From Flavobacterium salmonis (GTDB lineage: Bacteria; Bacteroidota; Bacteroidia; Flavobacteriales; Flavobacteriaceae), in contig NZ_CAIJDP010000053.1 of NCBI RefSeq assembly GCF_903819435.1, positions 1 to 64,000 of the forward strand: a DNA stretch of 64,000 nt, read 5' to 3'. Of the stretch, positions 25,335 through 34,822 are shown piece after piece (within the stretch, counting starts at the first letter, position 1; each line of letters starts with the position of its first letter). The notes beneath the pieces are model-generated. The model saw only the letters and a program-made list of their open reading frames with translations. It searched no databases and was not told where the DNA came from. The translations under genes were made by a program, and so were the position numbers.

Positions 25335-27392
25335 TTAATTTACCGTCTCCCCATTTGGAGCATCAGCATCTGGATTTATAAAAACCAGTTTACCTTCGGC
25401 ATTTGTTGTCATCAGGATCATTCCCTGGCTTTCAACACCACGTAATGCTCTTGGTGCCAGATTAGCTAATACAGAAACACGTTTCCCGATTATTTCTTCA
25501 GGTGAAAAACTCTCTGCAATTCCTGAAACAATCGTACGAACATCGATTCCTGTATCTACTTTAAGCACTAAAAGTTTGTTTGCTTTTGGCATTTTTTCGG
25601 CGTCCAGAATAGTTCCTACACGAATATCCATTTTAGCGAAATCTTCAAACTGAATCAAATCTTTTTGAGGTTCCGGCTGTTTGCTTTCAGCAAGATTAGC
25701 TGTTTTTGTAGCTTCCAATTTATCTATTTGTTTTTGTATTTCTTCATCTTCAATTTTTGCGAATAATAATTCTGCTTCGCCAATTTGGTGTCCGTCCGGA
25801 ATCAATTCTGAATTTTCAGTAACATCATTCCATTTCAGTTTTCCTTGGTTTTTTAGAATATTTGACAATTTATAAGCAGTAAAGGGTAAAAACGGTTCAG
25901 CCAAAACGCTCAAAGCAGCCGCAATTTGAAGTGCTACATACATTTGGGTTTTTACACGCTCCGGATTGTCTTTCATTACTTTCCAAGGCTCTTCATCGGC
26001 AAGATATTTATTTCCTAAACGGGCAACATTCATCAATTCGCCTAAAGCTTCACGGAATCTGTAACGCTCTACCGAACTTGAAATCACAGCCGGATATGCT
26101 TTTAATTCGGCTAAAGTATTCTCGTCAACTTCAGATAATTCATTTGGAGTTGGAACAAATCCGTCGTAATATTTGTTGGTTAAAACCACAACACGATTAA
26201 TAAAGTTTCCGAAAATAGCAACCAGTTCATTGTTATTTCTCGCCTGAAAATCTTTCCATGTAAAATCATTATCTTTAGTTTCAGGAGCATTTGAGGTTAA
26301 GGCATAGCGCAAAACATCCTGTTTTTCCGGAAATTCTTCTAAATATTCGTGCAACCAAACTGCCCAGTTTTTTGAAGTCGAAAGTTTGTTTCCTTCTAAA
26401 TTCAAAAACTCATTTGCAGGAACATTGTCTGGTAAAATATAGCTTCCTTCGGCTTTTAGCATTGCCGGGAAAATGATACAGTGAAAAACAATATTGTCTT
26501 TCCCGATAAAGTGAACCAGTTTCGTGTCTTCATCTTTCCAGTACGGTTCCCAGTCTTTTCCTTCACGGGCTGCCCATTCTTTTGTTGATGAAATATAGCC
26601 AATTGGCGCATCAAACCAAACGTAAAGTTTTTTTCCTTCAGCACCTTCAACCGGAACATCAATTCCCCAGTCAAGATCACGTGTTACCGCACGAGGTTCT
26701 AATCCTCCATCGATCCATGATTTTACCTGTCCGTAAACATTCGATTTCCAGTCATTTTTGTGACCTTTTATAATCCACTCGTTTAGGAAATCAGTATATC
26801 GGTCCAAAGGTAAAAACCAGTGTTTGGTCGATTTCAAAATTGGAGTTTCACCTGTAATTGTTGATTTTGGGTTGATCAAATCGGTAGCATTCAAAGTCGA
26901 TCCGCATTTTTCGCACTGATCTCCGTAAGCTTCCGGATTGTCACATTTTGGACAGGTTCCTACAACAAAACGATCTGCCAAAAACTGATCTGCTTTTGCA
27001 TCGTACAACTGCTCCGTCACTTCTTCAATAAAATCGCCTTTATCATACAATGTTCTAAAGAATTCCTGAGCGGTATCATGGTGAATTTTAGCCGAAGTTC
27101 TGGAGTAATTATCAAACGAAATTCCAAAATCAGCAAACGATTTTCTAATAATTCCGTCATATTTATCAATAACTTCCTGTGGCGTAACTCCTTCTTTTTT
27201 TGCTTTCATCGAAATGGCAACACCGTGTTCATCGCTTCCGCAAATAAATGCAACGTCTTTTCCCTGCAAACGCAGGTATCTCGAATAGATATCTGCAGGC
27301 ACGTAAACCCCCGCCAAATGCCCAATGTGGATTGGTCCATTGGTATAAGGCAATGCTGCTGTAATCGTATATCTTTTAGGATTCTGTATCAT
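25335..27392 (-). CDS. metG: Methionyl-tRNA synthetase
   Basis: 685 residues. Charges tRNA(Met) with methionine. The class I signatures are [13 protein letters not shown] near the N-terminus and [11 protein letters not shown] (KMSKS region). A four-cysteine zinc knuckle is visible as [17 protein letters not shown]. The C-terminal region [21 protein letters not shown] is the tRNA-binding (EMAP/TRBP) domain. Domain order is typical of Bacteroidota MetG. A canonical promoter lies upstream and a terminator downstream, so it is a single-gene unit. Confidence 0.97.
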   Translation of the reverse strand: MIQNPKRYTITAALPYTNGPIHIGHLAGVYVPADIYSRYLRLQGKDVAFICGSDEHGVAISMKAKKEGVTPQEVIDKYDGIIRKSFADFGISFDNYSRTSAKIHHDTAQEFFRTLYDKGDFIEEVTEQLYDAKADQFLADRFVVGTCPKCDNPEAYGDQCEKCGSTLNATDLINPKSTITGETPILKSTKHWFLPLDRYTDFLNEWIIKGHKNDWKSNVYGQVKSWIDGGLEPRAVTRDLDWGIDVPVEGAEGKKLYVWFDAPIGYISSTKEWAAREGKDWEPYWKDEDTKLVHFIGKDNIVFHCIIFPAMLKAEGSYILPDNVPANEFLNLEGNKLSTSKNWAVWLHEYLEEFPEKQDVLRYALTSNAPETKDNDFTWKDFQARNNNELVAIFGNFINRVVVLTNKYYDGFVPTPNELSEVDENTLAELKAYPAVISSSVERYRFREALGELMNVARLGNKYLADEEPWKVMKDNPERVKTQMYVALQIAAALSVLAEPFLPFTAYKLSNILKNQGKLKWNDVTENSELIPDGHQIGEAELLFAKIEDEEIQKQIDKLEATKTANLAESKQPEPQKDLIQFEDFAKMDIRVGTILDAEKMPKANKLLVLKVDTGIDVRTIVSGIAESFSPEEIIGKRVSVLANLAPRALRGVESQGMILMTTNAEGKLVFINPDADAPNGETVN

Positions 27393-27401
27393 ATGTTGAT
27401 A

Positions 27402-27476
27402 TTATTGTTTTTTATTTGTCGTCTGTAATTCGCTCATTAAATTTTGGTGTGTAAGGCCAATTTTGGTTTTGCTCAT
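27402..27476 (-). CDS. Possible 24-codon leader frame upstream of metG
   Basis: An ATG-initiated frame MSKTKIGLTHQN then LMSELQTTNKKQ ends nine bases before the metG ATG, just after a canonical promoter. Whether it is translated is unknown. It holds two Met and four Lys, with no obvious attenuation signal, and I rate it low. Confidence 0.2.
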   Translation of the reverse strand: MSKTKIGLTHQNLMSELQTTNKKQ

Positions 27477-27485
27477 TTCATCTTT

Positions 27486-27513
27486 CAAATTTATTGAGTG
27501 CAAAAATAAGCAA
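27486..27513 (-). promoter_or_regulatory. Promoter of metG
   Basis: On the minus strand TTG, 17 bases, then TAAATTTG, a full match to the Bacteroidota -33/-7 pattern (-33 at 27511-27513, -7 at 27486-27493). It lies about 94 bases before the metG start, leaving room for a leader. Confidence 0.7.
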
Positions 27514-27530
27514 TAGAATTGAGATTTTGT

Positions 27531-27784
27531 TATTTCACAGAGATTCACAAAGAAAAAGCGCAGAGATTCGCTAAGGTTTTTTATTTTTTTCAATCTCGCA
27601 AAGTCGCAAAGCCTCAAAGTTTTGTTGCACACAGATTGAGCAGATTTAAGTAAAAATCATTTAAATCTTTTTTATAATCTATGGTTAAAATAAAACTTTG
27701 CATATCGGCGAGACTATTTTAGTACAACAATTAAATCCCTTTGTGAACCTCCGTGAAAACTTTGTGTATCTCTGTGGTAAAAAC
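27531..27784. repeat. Intergenic repeat element with CACAGAGAT inverted ends
   Basis: Left end ATTTCACAGAGATTCACAAAG and right end CTTTGTGTATCTCTGTGGTAA are inverted relative to each other about 250 bases apart. The inside has further AAAG/CGCAAAG motifs but no reading frame. Pieces of the same family are seen at 55128-55200. The rest of the metG-CDGSH gap (27393-27874) holds the metG promoter and nothing else I recognise. Confidence 0.6.
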
Positions 27785-27874
27785 ACTCATAAAATAGAAC
27801 CAGTTTAAACTAACACGACAAGTAAAATCTTCAAAATATATTTCGCAATCTTTGCGGTCGAAAAAACAAATTTT

Positions 27875-28102
27875 ATGAGCAAGACAAAACTAATTATCAA
27901 TAAAAACGGATCAATCAAAATTGAAGGAGATTTTGAAATCATGGATCCGGAAGGAACAGTTTACGGATTACAAGGAAGAGCAGCATTAGGGCTTTGCCGT
28001 TGCGGATTATCTGCAAACAAACCTTTTTGCGATGGCGGTCACAGAAACAACTTCGAACATGATTCTGTTGCATTTGATTTACCACCTATGAAAACGAATT
28101 AA
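27875..28102 (+). CDS. CDGSH-type iron-sulfur protein
   Basis: 75 residues. The motif CRCGLSANKPFCDGGH fits the CDGSH zinc-finger/mitoNEET class, in which three Cys and one His ligate a [2Fe-2S] cluster; here Gly replaces the usual Ser/Ala before the His. The N-terminus (KLIINKNGSIKIEGDFEIMD) forms the beta cap. Likely a small soluble redox or cluster-carrier protein; partner not known. Divergent from metG. Confidence 0.92.
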   Translation: MSKTKLIINKNGSIKIEGDFEIMDPEGTVYGLQGRAALGLCRCGLSANKPFCDGGHRNNFEHDSVAFDLPPMKTN

Positions 28103-28123
28103 GAAATTGTATTTTTGAACGAT

Positions 28124-28155
28124 AAAAAAAGCTGCACTTTAATGCAGCTTTTTTT
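28124..28155. terminator. Bidirectional terminator
   Basis: AAAAAAGCTGCA / TGCAGCTTTTTT stem with a six-base loop serves the CDGSH gene and the convergent SMI1/KNR4 gene. It touches the SMI1 stop codon by two bases. Confidence 0.88.
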
Positions 28156-28648
28156 ATGATTCGTGTTCTTTGACTATAAATTCAAGTACGTCTTTAAAGT
28201 ATTCATTCAAATTTCCGAAAGGATGTTCACCTGGATACCAATTAGCAAATTTCCAGTATTTCCATTCTTCGTTTTCTGGTTCGGGAGGGATGAGTAAAAA
28301 ATATTGTTCTTCTTCTATTCCTGCAATAAGAATGGCATTTTTTAATTCTGGTAAATAAGAATAAGCTTCAATTGTAAAGGGTTCAATATTTTTTAAGAAA
28401 TCAATATTTGAGATATTTTCAAAACTTGGTTCTATATCATTTGGTGCAGAAAAACCATTAGTTATTTTTATAAACTCAATGTAATCCTTAGGTAATTTTA
28501 CACCGAGTCTATTTTCAGTATTGCTTATTTGTTTTTCAGTTGCAGGAATAGTTCCTAGCCAATTATTTTCAATTTGTTCTGATGTGAAATTGAAATCTTC
28601 ATTTTTAATTGCTTTTTCAGAAATAGTAGTTAATAATTTTTTCATCAT
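28154..28648 (-). CDS. SMI1/KNR4 family protein
   Basis: 164 residues matching the SMI1/KNR4 (SUKH-1) fold: NTENRLGVKLPKDYIEFIKITNGF at about residues 44-67, and FANWYPGEHPFGNLNEYFKDVLEF at the C-terminus. In many bacteria such proteins are immunity proteins for polymorphic toxins, but no toxin gene is next to it here, so it may have another or an orphan role. The gene lies five bases from the stop of the PhzF gene, on the same strand. Confidence 0.88.
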   Translation of the reverse strand: MMKKLLTTISEKAIKNEDFNFTSEQIENNWLGTIPATEKQISNTENRLGVKLPKDYIEFIKITNGFSAPNDIEPSFENISNIDFLKNIEPFTIEAYSYLPELKNAILIAGIEEEQYFLLIPPEPENEEWKYWKFANWYPGEHPFGNLNEYFKDVLEFIVKEHES

Positions 28649-28653
28649 TATTT

Positions 28654-29556
28654 TTATATATAAAGCTCACCCTTCATCGTAATAATCGAAGAACCTCCAA
28701 CCAAAATATCATTTTCTCTTATCATGACTTCAATAATAGAAGGCTGATTTAGTTTTACACCCTGCAAAATTTTATATTCAGTATTCAGTTTTGCCTGTTT
28801 TTTTGAAGTTAAAAAACCAATTAATGGACCGGCAGCTGTTCCCGTAGCAGGATCTTCATAAATTCCGATTACGGGATTGAAAAATCTGGCTTCGGCAATG
28901 TTGTCTTCCTTTTGATTTGAAATGGTAAAACAATAAAATCCTTCTGATTGGTATTCTTTTGAAATTTCAATTAGAAGCTTGTGATCAGGAACGATGCTGT
29001 TTAAAATTTGACTGTTTTTGATGGGCACCATAGTATGAGCGACTTCGGTTTTTACAATTGTTGGGACAAAATCATTACTATCTAAATCTTCAATTTTTAA
29101 ACCAAGCGCCACAGCAAGTTTATAAGTAGGTATTTCCTTTTTGATAACAGCCAATTTTTGATGCATTTGTACAACAGGATATTGTGTAACCGAGTCAAAA
29201 CTTACCGTTAATGAAATCGAAGATTTTTTCATGATTACAAATCGGTTGTTTTCTGATTGTTCGTCAAATATTGGTATTTTTTTAAGCAAAGCCCCGCAGA
29301 CTGCACCCAGTAAATTATGACCTGCACCGTCAATTTCGATTCCGGTTGGAGTAAACGAACGAACATTTAATGCTTTTTGTCCCTTTGAATAGTAGACGAA
29401 AGAAGTTTCGGAATAACCAAATTCTTTAGAAATATCCTGATACGTTTTCAGTGCTAAATTTCCGGTAGTAAAAACAACAGAGAGCGGATTTCCCTTATAA
29501 CTTTCATTCGAGAATACGTCTAAAACATAATATTCTAATGCTTTTCTTTCTGTCAT
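28654..29556 (-). CDS. PhzF family isomerase
   Basis: 300 residues of the PhzF/diaminopimelate-epimerase-like fold. The family acid is E50 in FGYSETSFV, and the second half has IYEDPATGTAAGPLIGFL, the typical end of these proteins. Known members isomerise phenazine precursors; most chromosomal ones have unknown substrates. Likely co-transcribed with the SMI1/KNR4 gene behind it (five bases apart). Confidence 0.9.
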   Translation of the reverse strand: MTERKALEYYVLDVFSNESYKGNPLSVVFTTGNLALKTYQDISKEFGYSETSFVYYSKGQKALNVRSFTPTGIEIDGAGHNLLGAVCGALLKKIPIFDEQSENNRFVIMKKSSISLTVSFDSVTQYPVVQMHQKLAVIKKEIPTYKLAVALGLKIEDLDSNDFVPTIVKTEVAHTMVPIKNSQILNSIVPDHKLLIEISKEYQSEGFYCFTISNQKEDNIAEARFFNPVIGIYEDPATGTAAGPLIGFLTSKKQAKLNTEYKILQGVKLNQPSIIEVMIRENDILVGGSSIITMKGELYI

Positions 29557-29822
29557 ACCTTCCTGTTTTTAGTGCTTGAAACCTTTTTAGAGGGAATAAA
29601 ATTACGTTTTATTCTTGTATTTCAATTATAGCATTAACCTTCCATACGTTATTTTAGTATTACTTTATGATTAAAATTTGTTTTCTCTGTTGTACTAAGA
29701 TGGTCTTCATTATTTTCTAATCATTTAATCCTTTTCCGTTAAAAACTTATGATTTAGCTTTAGTAAGCAGATAGTCAGGTACGGAGAAAACGTCCTAAGA
29801 ATTTATTACAGTTTACGTTTCT

Positions 29823-29830
29823 TATATTTG
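29823..29830 (+). promoter_or_regulatory. -7 box of the small-gene promoter
   Basis: TATATTTG is a perfect TAnnTTTG, 22 bases before the ATG at 29853. The rest of the 29557-29852 gap is AT-rich and holds nothing I recognise. Confidence 0.55.
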
Positions 29831-29852
29831 CGGTCACATAAAGTTTTATACT

Positions 29853-30020
29853 ATGGCTAAAGGACCCGAAAAAAACACTAAAAATAAGGCTTTGCATACC
29901 AAATTGTTAAATCGGAAAAACGCTAAGCTTCAGGAGGAAAAAAAAGAACGTGCATTGCGATTGAAAGCTTTAGTTGCAAAAATGAATGAAAAAAAGAGTA
30001 ATAACGATGATGGCATATAA
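29853..30020 (+). CDS. Small Lys-rich helical protein, 55 residues
   Basis: Begins MAKGPEKNTKNKALHT, has a charged helix (NAKLQEEKKERALRLKALV), and ends NDDGI. It has a clean ATG, a perfect -7 box and lies 24 bases before the next gene, so it is likely a real first gene of a two-gene unit. Basic with about a third Lys, suggesting RNA- or ribosome-binding, but no family was recognised. Confidence 0.6.
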   Translation: MAKGPEKNTKNKALHTKLLNRKNAKLQEEKKERALRLKALVAKMNEKKSNNDDGI

Positions 30021-30044
30021 AACAATCCCAAAACAAAAATAAAA

Positions 30045-30587
30045 ATGGAGGAATTCGGAAGAATAATAATTTCAGAAACAGCAATAAACAGCGAATATCC
30101 TCAGGATGTTGTTAATTCAAATATTTCGGTAATCAATTTAATGCGCGAAGAAAAAATCGATGATGATTTAATACATGAAGATGCTTTATTGAGTTATTAT
30201 TTAGATTATTATACTTCAAAATATACCGAAGGTAATTTCGCAAAGTTTGTATATGATTCCGGATGGAATAAAGAACTGAACGAATTGATTGAAGAAGGTT
30301 TGACCATAATTGGTGCCGAAAAGCATTTAGCCTTATTTCAGGAGCAAAGCAGGAAACTGCGATTACAAAGCAATATCAAACTTGGTAAATTTTTAAAGGG
30401 AAAATTAGAAGGGCCAAATCCGTTTCGGGATCTTTTAAATAATGATTTGTTTTTTGGACTGGAGGAAAATATAACCTTATTAAATGCTGCATTCCTCAAA
30501 TCACATCCTGATACCGAAGTACTTTCTGTAGATGATATGTTTGAGGTTTTGGAGAAATTTGTAGGCCATGAGATTAAGAGAGCATAA
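30045..30587 (+). CDS. DMP19/DUF4375-like protein, function unknown
   Basis: 180 residues, mostly helical and acidic. The stretch SYYLDYYTSKYTEGNFAKFV followed by YDSGWNKEL resembles the DMP19-type fold, hence the tentative assignment. The rest is charged (RKLRLQSNIKLGKFLKGK, DDMFEVLEKFVGHEIKRA). No catalytic motifs are seen. It follows the 55-residue gene at 24 bases, so they are likely co-expressed. Confidence 0.6.
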   Translation: MEEFGRIIISETAINSEYPQDVVNSNISVINLMREEKIDDDLIHEDALLSYYLDYYTSKYTEGNFAKFVYDSGWNKELNELIEEGLTIIGAEKHLALFQEQSRKLRLQSNIKLGKFLKGKLEGPNPFRDLLNNDLFFGLEENITLLNAAFLKSHPDTEVLSVDDMFEVLEKFVGHEIKRA

Positions 30588-30799
30588 AACAGGAAACAAA
30601 GGTTCAGTGTTTGAAGGTTTTTTCACAGTCTGAAATAAAAAACTTTAAAATTCTGTCTTTTCTAAATTTGTTAATTTTTTAAAAAATCTCTGCAAATTTT
30701 TGGATATCTCTGTAAAATGATTTCAAATTTTTGATTTTATTTAAAAAGCTTATTAAGAATATTTTATATTTGAAAGCCCCAATACTAAAATCAAAACCA

Positions 30800-31723
30800 A
30801 TGAAAATCAAAACCTACTTAATTCTTATCGGCACTTTTTTATTTTTAAGCTCCTGCGAAAAAAACAAAAAACAAGCCATTGAAGATAATGACACAGCTTT
30901 AGCCTTACACGCTCAACCCGAAAATGTGAAACAAAAACTTATTGAAAAACTTATTTTTAAAGATAATGATGCTATAATAGTGTCTAAAGAACTCGATTTG
31001 GCTCTTTTGAAAAAAGTAACCACAAATTTAAACATAAGGTATGCTGATTTAAAAATCAATGAAACAACTTCTATAAGTTACAACGATAAAATCGCCTTTT
31101 TTGTAATTACTTATTTTGTTAAAACAGAAGAATCGGAAAAAGAAAATACCGGAGAGGATGACCCGGGAGATTTTTTTGAAAGAAAATATCTTTTTGTTAA
31201 TAAAGCAGATGGAAAAATCATTGATCAGGAAACAGATTTTAATTTGAGCTACAATGAAAATGAAGGAATGAAGTTTTCGAAAACATATATTCTTAATAAT
31301 CTGTTTCAGCTCAACCAAAATACAACAGCAGTTGCATTTTATACAGAAGAAAGCTCAGGAAGTCGTGTTGCTTTATATTCTCAGCAAAAATTTACGATCA
31401 TTGCATTGGTAAATAATAAAATTAAAAAACTTTTATACGAATACCCAATTAGAAAAACGCAGGGAGATTCTAATGACAGAGGCTCTTTTGAATTGGAAAC
31501 TTTAGAAACAGGTTTGATAATTTCTGATACAGAAACAAATGGTTTTTTGGATTTAATTGTTTCAAAAAATTTTTTATACGAAGTTGCAGTTGAAGAAGAC
31601 CGGGAAAATGGAACCAAAGAACAAAGTAATATTAAAGTTAAAAAAGAATCTGAAAGGATAAAGTATAACGGAAATACTTATGAGTTTAAAAAAGATGAAA
31701 GATACAGATTTCTGGATAATTAA
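30800..31723 (+). CDS. Putative lipoprotein, function unknown
   Basis: 307 residues from the ATG at 30800, which puts a lipoprotein signal at the start (MKIKTYLILIGTFLFLSSC, lipobox LSSC); an upstream in-frame start would add 23 residues with no signal. The mature chain is charged, with EENTGEDDPGDFFE-like acid stretches and repeated strands such as YLFVNKADGKIID, SRVALYSQQKFTI. No family recognised. The next gene starts 32 bases later on the same strand. Confidence 0.75.
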   Translation: MKIKTYLILIGTFLFLSSCEKNKKQAIEDNDTALALHAQPENVKQKLIEKLIFKDNDAIIVSKELDLALLKKVTTNLNIRYADLKINETTSISYNDKIAFFVITYFVKTEESEKENTGEDDPGDFFERKYLFVNKADGKIIDQETDFNLSYNENEGMKFSKTYILNNLFQLNQNTTAVAFYTEESSGSRVALYSQQKFTIIALVNNKIKKLLYEYPIRKTQGDSNDRGSFELETLETGLIISDTETNGFLDLIVSKNFLYEVAVEEDRENGTKEQSNIKVKKESERIKYNGNTYEFKKDERYRFLDN

Positions 31724-31755
31724 AACTGTAAGTTCAAAACGATAACCTATAAATT

Positions 31756-33159
31756 ATGTATAAAAAAATAGTATTTGCCTTTATGCTTTTCCCTGCTTTT
31801 TTATTGGCTCAGGGTTACAATAAATCTAATAGAGTTACCCGTTATTTTTATGATGATCAGGTACCTTCAATAGAGATTTGGTATGGTACGGATAACATTA
31901 AAGACAGCATTAAAACATATTATCCAAACGGAAATTTGAACGAGGTTTTTTATCATGATGAAAAGGGCAGGAAGAATTCGAATTGTTTTCAATATAACAG
32001 ACAAGGGGAGAAACTCGTTACCTGGAATTTTTTGCACGGAAAACTGCTCAGCAGAATCGATCATAAACTGCCTTTTAATAAAGATAGTGAAGAGGCAACA
32101 GAAAAAATGCTCAAATCACTTACAGAACTGAATCTAAAAACGAATTATAACCCGACAAATATCAAAGATATTACAACAAGGGGCTATCTAAGAGCCCGCC
32201 TTGGAAATAAAACTTTAGCGCTCGAGGATTTAAAAAGAGCCGAATTTCTGATAAATAAAAAACCTAAAGATACCACTAAAGTGGTTTCAGAATCTATAAA
32301 GGCAAGCAGAGAAAAATTCAAAAGCTCCCTTTATGATGTACTGGCAAATACTTATATGAGCCTTGAAATGGAAAATCCTGCATTTCAGTATTTTTACAAA
32401 GCAATGATTTGTGCTCCGGGTGATTATCGAATTTTATACAATTTTGCTAATTATTTACAACTAAGAAAATCCAATGATCTGGCACGATATTATTTAGAAA
32501 AAATTATAAAAGAAAAGCCGGAACATGGTCATGCCAGATGGGGGATTGCCAAATTATATTCGGATTTAGGAGAGTATGATAAGGCAATGGAAAATATTGA
32601 AATTGCTTTTAAGAAAGAAAAAACAATAATAGATCATTCATCAGATTACGGCGGAAGGGATTTAAAAACGACAAGAGGTTTACTTTATCATAAATTAGGG
32701 GAATCTGAAAAAGGGATTAAAGATCTTAAAGAAGCTTTGGAAATGGATAAAAACAATTCCTATGCAATGAAAAATCTTGGAATTATTTATTTGGAACAGA
32801 ATAAATATAACGAAGCATGTCAGTTATTTACAAAAGCAAAAGAGCTGAATTATACCTTAATGTTTGATGAAAATGATTTGGATCTACTATTAGAAAGCGC
32901 CTGTAATAATATTCAGCGCGAAATAGTTCAAAAACAAGCGGCGTATGTTTTTCCTAATCCTGCAGTTTCTGTGATTTCAATTGAGAATTTTAATTCTAAA
33001 AACTTTGATTATTCATTCTTTGATTTCGAATCTAATCCAATCCTGAACGGAAAAAGTACAAATGGATCAATTGATGTTTCGGGGTTATCTTCAGGGTTTT
33101 ATATTCTTAAAATTTCGAACAGAGAATCTTCAGAAACATTTAAAGTGATTAAGGAATAA
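31756..33159 (+). CDS. TPR protein with C-terminal T9SS sorting domain
   Basis: 467 residues. Signal peptide MYKKIVFAFMLFPAFLLAQ, an MORN/antitoxin-like N-terminal part (PNGNLNEVFYHDEKGRKN), then tetratricopeptide repeats (about residues 130-385, for example ARWGIAKLYSDLGEYDKAME). It ends in a type A sorting domain for the type IX secretion system (VFPNPAVSVISIENF, then SGLSSGFYILKIS). It is therefore predicted to be exported across the outer membrane. Partner or ligand unknown. Confidence 0.85.
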   Translation: MYKKIVFAFMLFPAFLLAQGYNKSNRVTRYFYDDQVPSIEIWYGTDNIKDSIKTYYPNGNLNEVFYHDEKGRKNSNCFQYNRQGEKLVTWNFLHGKLLSRIDHKLPFNKDSEEATEKMLKSLTELNLKTNYNPTNIKDITTRGYLRARLGNKTLALEDLKRAEFLINKKPKDTTKVVSESIKASREKFKSSLYDVLANTYMSLEMENPAFQYFYKAMICAPGDYRILYNFANYLQLRKSNDLARYYLEKIIKEKPEHGHARWGIAKLYSDLGEYDKAMENIEIAFKKEKTIIDHSSDYGGRDLKTTRGLLYHKLGESEKGIKDLKEALEMDKNNSYAMKNLGIIYLEQNKYNEACQLFTKAKELNYTLMFDENDLDLLLESACNNIQREIVQKQAAYVFPNPAVSVISIENFNSKNFDYSFFDFESNPILNGKSTNGSIDVSGLSSGFYILKISNRESSETFKVIKE

Positions 33160-33474
33160 CATTTTCTAAAATCAGACTTAACTAAAATCGATTTTACAAT
33201 TGAAAAAATAGGTAATACCGAGTATAAAAACATACAAAAGCGTTATCAGCAAATTAACCGTATGAAAAATAAAAATGCTGTTTTTCGTCTTTGGTAAAAT
33301 TCATTTTGATCTTCTTTAATAAAAAACCTGACAAATCTCTGTCTAACCTTGGTAAAACTTTGCGAAACAACCTTTATAATGCATTTTTCCCTTAAAAGTT
33401 TGTCGTAATCTTAGGAAACATTTCCTTAAATTTGCTTCCGTTATAAAAAATACAATAGTTATAAAAACCAAGCT
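33160..33474. other. Gap between the T9SS protein and serS
   Basis: 315 bases of AT-rich DNA. It holds degraded repeat-like pieces (AAAAACCTGACAAATCTCTG, CTTTGCGAAAC) and, near its end, the serS -7 box. No credible gene was seen. Confidence 0.4.
33427..33434 (+). promoter_or_regulatory. -7 box of serS
   Basis: TAAATTTG matches TAnnTTTG, 40 bases before the serS ATG. A TTTG at 33399-33402 is a possible but far -33 element. Confidence 0.5.
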
Positions 33475-34746
33475 ATGTTACAAATCGCATTTATTAGAGA
33501 AAATCAGGAGAAAGTAATCAAGGCTTTAGCAAAACGAAATATCGATGCTAAAAGCGTTGTGGAAGAGGTGGTGCAATTAGACGAAAATCGTCGCGCAACA
33601 CAGGCAGAATTAGACAATACTTTAGCTGAATCTAATAAATTATCCAAGGATATTGGTGAATTAATGAAAGCGGGAGAGAAATCAAAAGCCGCAATCTTAA
33701 AAGAGAAAACAGTTTCATTAAAAGAAAAAAGTAAAGAATTAGGCGAAAAAGCAGAAGCTTTAGCTACCGAATTAACGAATAAATTATATACATTACCTAA
33801 TCTTCCTGCTGATATTGTTCCAGAAGGGAAAACGCCCGAAGAAAATCTAAATGTTTTTGAAGAAGGTGATATTCCGGTTTTACATGAAGGCGCACAACCT
33901 CACTGGGAACTGGTAAAAAAATATGATATTATCGATTTTGAATTGGGTGTAAAAATTACTGGTGCAGGTTTTCCGGTTTACAAAGGAAAAGGTGCTCGTT
34001 TACAGCGTGCTTTAATCAATTATTTTTTAGATAAAAATACGGCTGCAGGTTACAACGAAGTTCAGGTGCCTCATTTGGTAAACGAAGCTTCTGGTTATGG
34101 AACCGGACAACTACCGGACAAAGAAGGACAAATGTATCATTCAACGATTGATGATTTATACTTGATTCCAACAGCTGAGGTTCCGGTTACAAATTTGTTC
34201 CGCGACGTACTTTTAACAGAAACGGAATTACCGGTTTTATATACAGCTTACACCCCATGTTTTCGTCGTGAGGCAGGTTCTTATGGAGCGCATGTACGCG
34301 GATTAAATCGTTTGCACCAATTTGATAAAGTTGAAATTGTACGCGTTGAACATCCGGATAAGTCTTACGAAGCACTTGACGGAATGGTAGAACATGTAAA
34401 AAATATTTTAAAAGAGTTAAAATTACCATACAGAATTTTACGCTTGTGTGGCGGTGATATGGGTTTCACTTCGGCTTTGACATATGATTTCGAAGTATTT
34501 TCTACCGCACAGGATCGCTGGTTAGAGATTAGCTCTGTATCTAACTTTGAGACTTTCCAGGCAAATCGTTTGAAATTACGTTTCAAAGATAAAGACGGAA
34601 AAAACCAATTGGCTCATACGCTTAATGGAAGTTCATTAGCTTTACCAAGAGTTTTGGCCGGTATTTTAGAAAATTACCAAACTCCGGAAGGAATTGTAAT
34701 CCCTGAAGTTTTACGTCCTTACTGCGGATTTGATATTATAAATTAA
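33475..34746 (+). CDS. serS: Seryl-tRNA synthetase
   Basis: 423 residues, the normal size. Charges tRNA(Ser) with serine. The N-terminal part (about 30-105) is the coiled-coil tRNA-binding arm (DNTLAESNKLSKDIGELMKA, KEKSKELGEKAEALATELT). The class II core has motif 2 in TPCFRREAGSYG and motif 3 in LNGSSLALPRVLAGILEN. It heads a gene run that continues through lgt, a TPR protein, DUF4286, rsmA and mgtE; a terminator between serS and lgt shows they are separate transcripts. Confidence 0.97.
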   Translation: MLQIAFIRENQEKVIKALAKRNIDAKSVVEEVVQLDENRRATQAELDNTLAESNKLSKDIGELMKAGEKSKAAILKEKTVSLKEKSKELGEKAEALATELTNKLYTLPNLPADIVPEGKTPEENLNVFEEGDIPVLHEGAQPHWELVKKYDIIDFELGVKITGAGFPVYKGKGARLQRALINYFLDKNTAAGYNEVQVPHLVNEASGYGTGQLPDKEGQMYHSTIDDLYLIPTAEVPVTNLFRDVLLTETELPVLYTAYTPCFRREAGSYGAHVRGLNRLHQFDKVEIVRVEHPDKSYEALDGMVEHVKNILKELKLPYRILRLCGGDMGFTSALTYDFEVFSTAQDRWLEISSVSNFETFQANRLKLRFKDKDGKNQLAHTLNGSSLALPRVLAGILENYQTPEGIVIPEVLRPYCGFDIIN

Positions 34747-34763
34747 TTATATAGTAATTAGCT

Positions 34764-34803
34764 AAACCTAACAGGTTTCCAAAACCTGTTAGGTTTTCTT
34801 TTT
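34764..34803 (+). terminator. Terminator of serS (AACCTAACAGG family)
   Basis: AAACCTAACAGGTTT (34764-34778) pairs with AAACCTGTTAGGTTT (34782-34796), a 15-bp perfect stem, followed by TCTTTTTT. Same hairpin family as that after ssb at 15664. Confidence 0.88.
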
Positions 34804-34822
34804 TACAATAAACAATGGAAAA

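Noticed and set aside
25197-27513. Riboswitch (SAM or T-box) upstream of metG
   Set aside because: The leader has no conserved riboswitch core that I could see, and T-boxes are not expected in this phylum.
27402-27632. A 76-codon minus-strand frame upstream of metG
   Set aside because: Its first two thirds run through repeat DNA and its promoter-proximal part lies upstream of the metG promoter. Only the last 24 codons were kept as a weak leader candidate.
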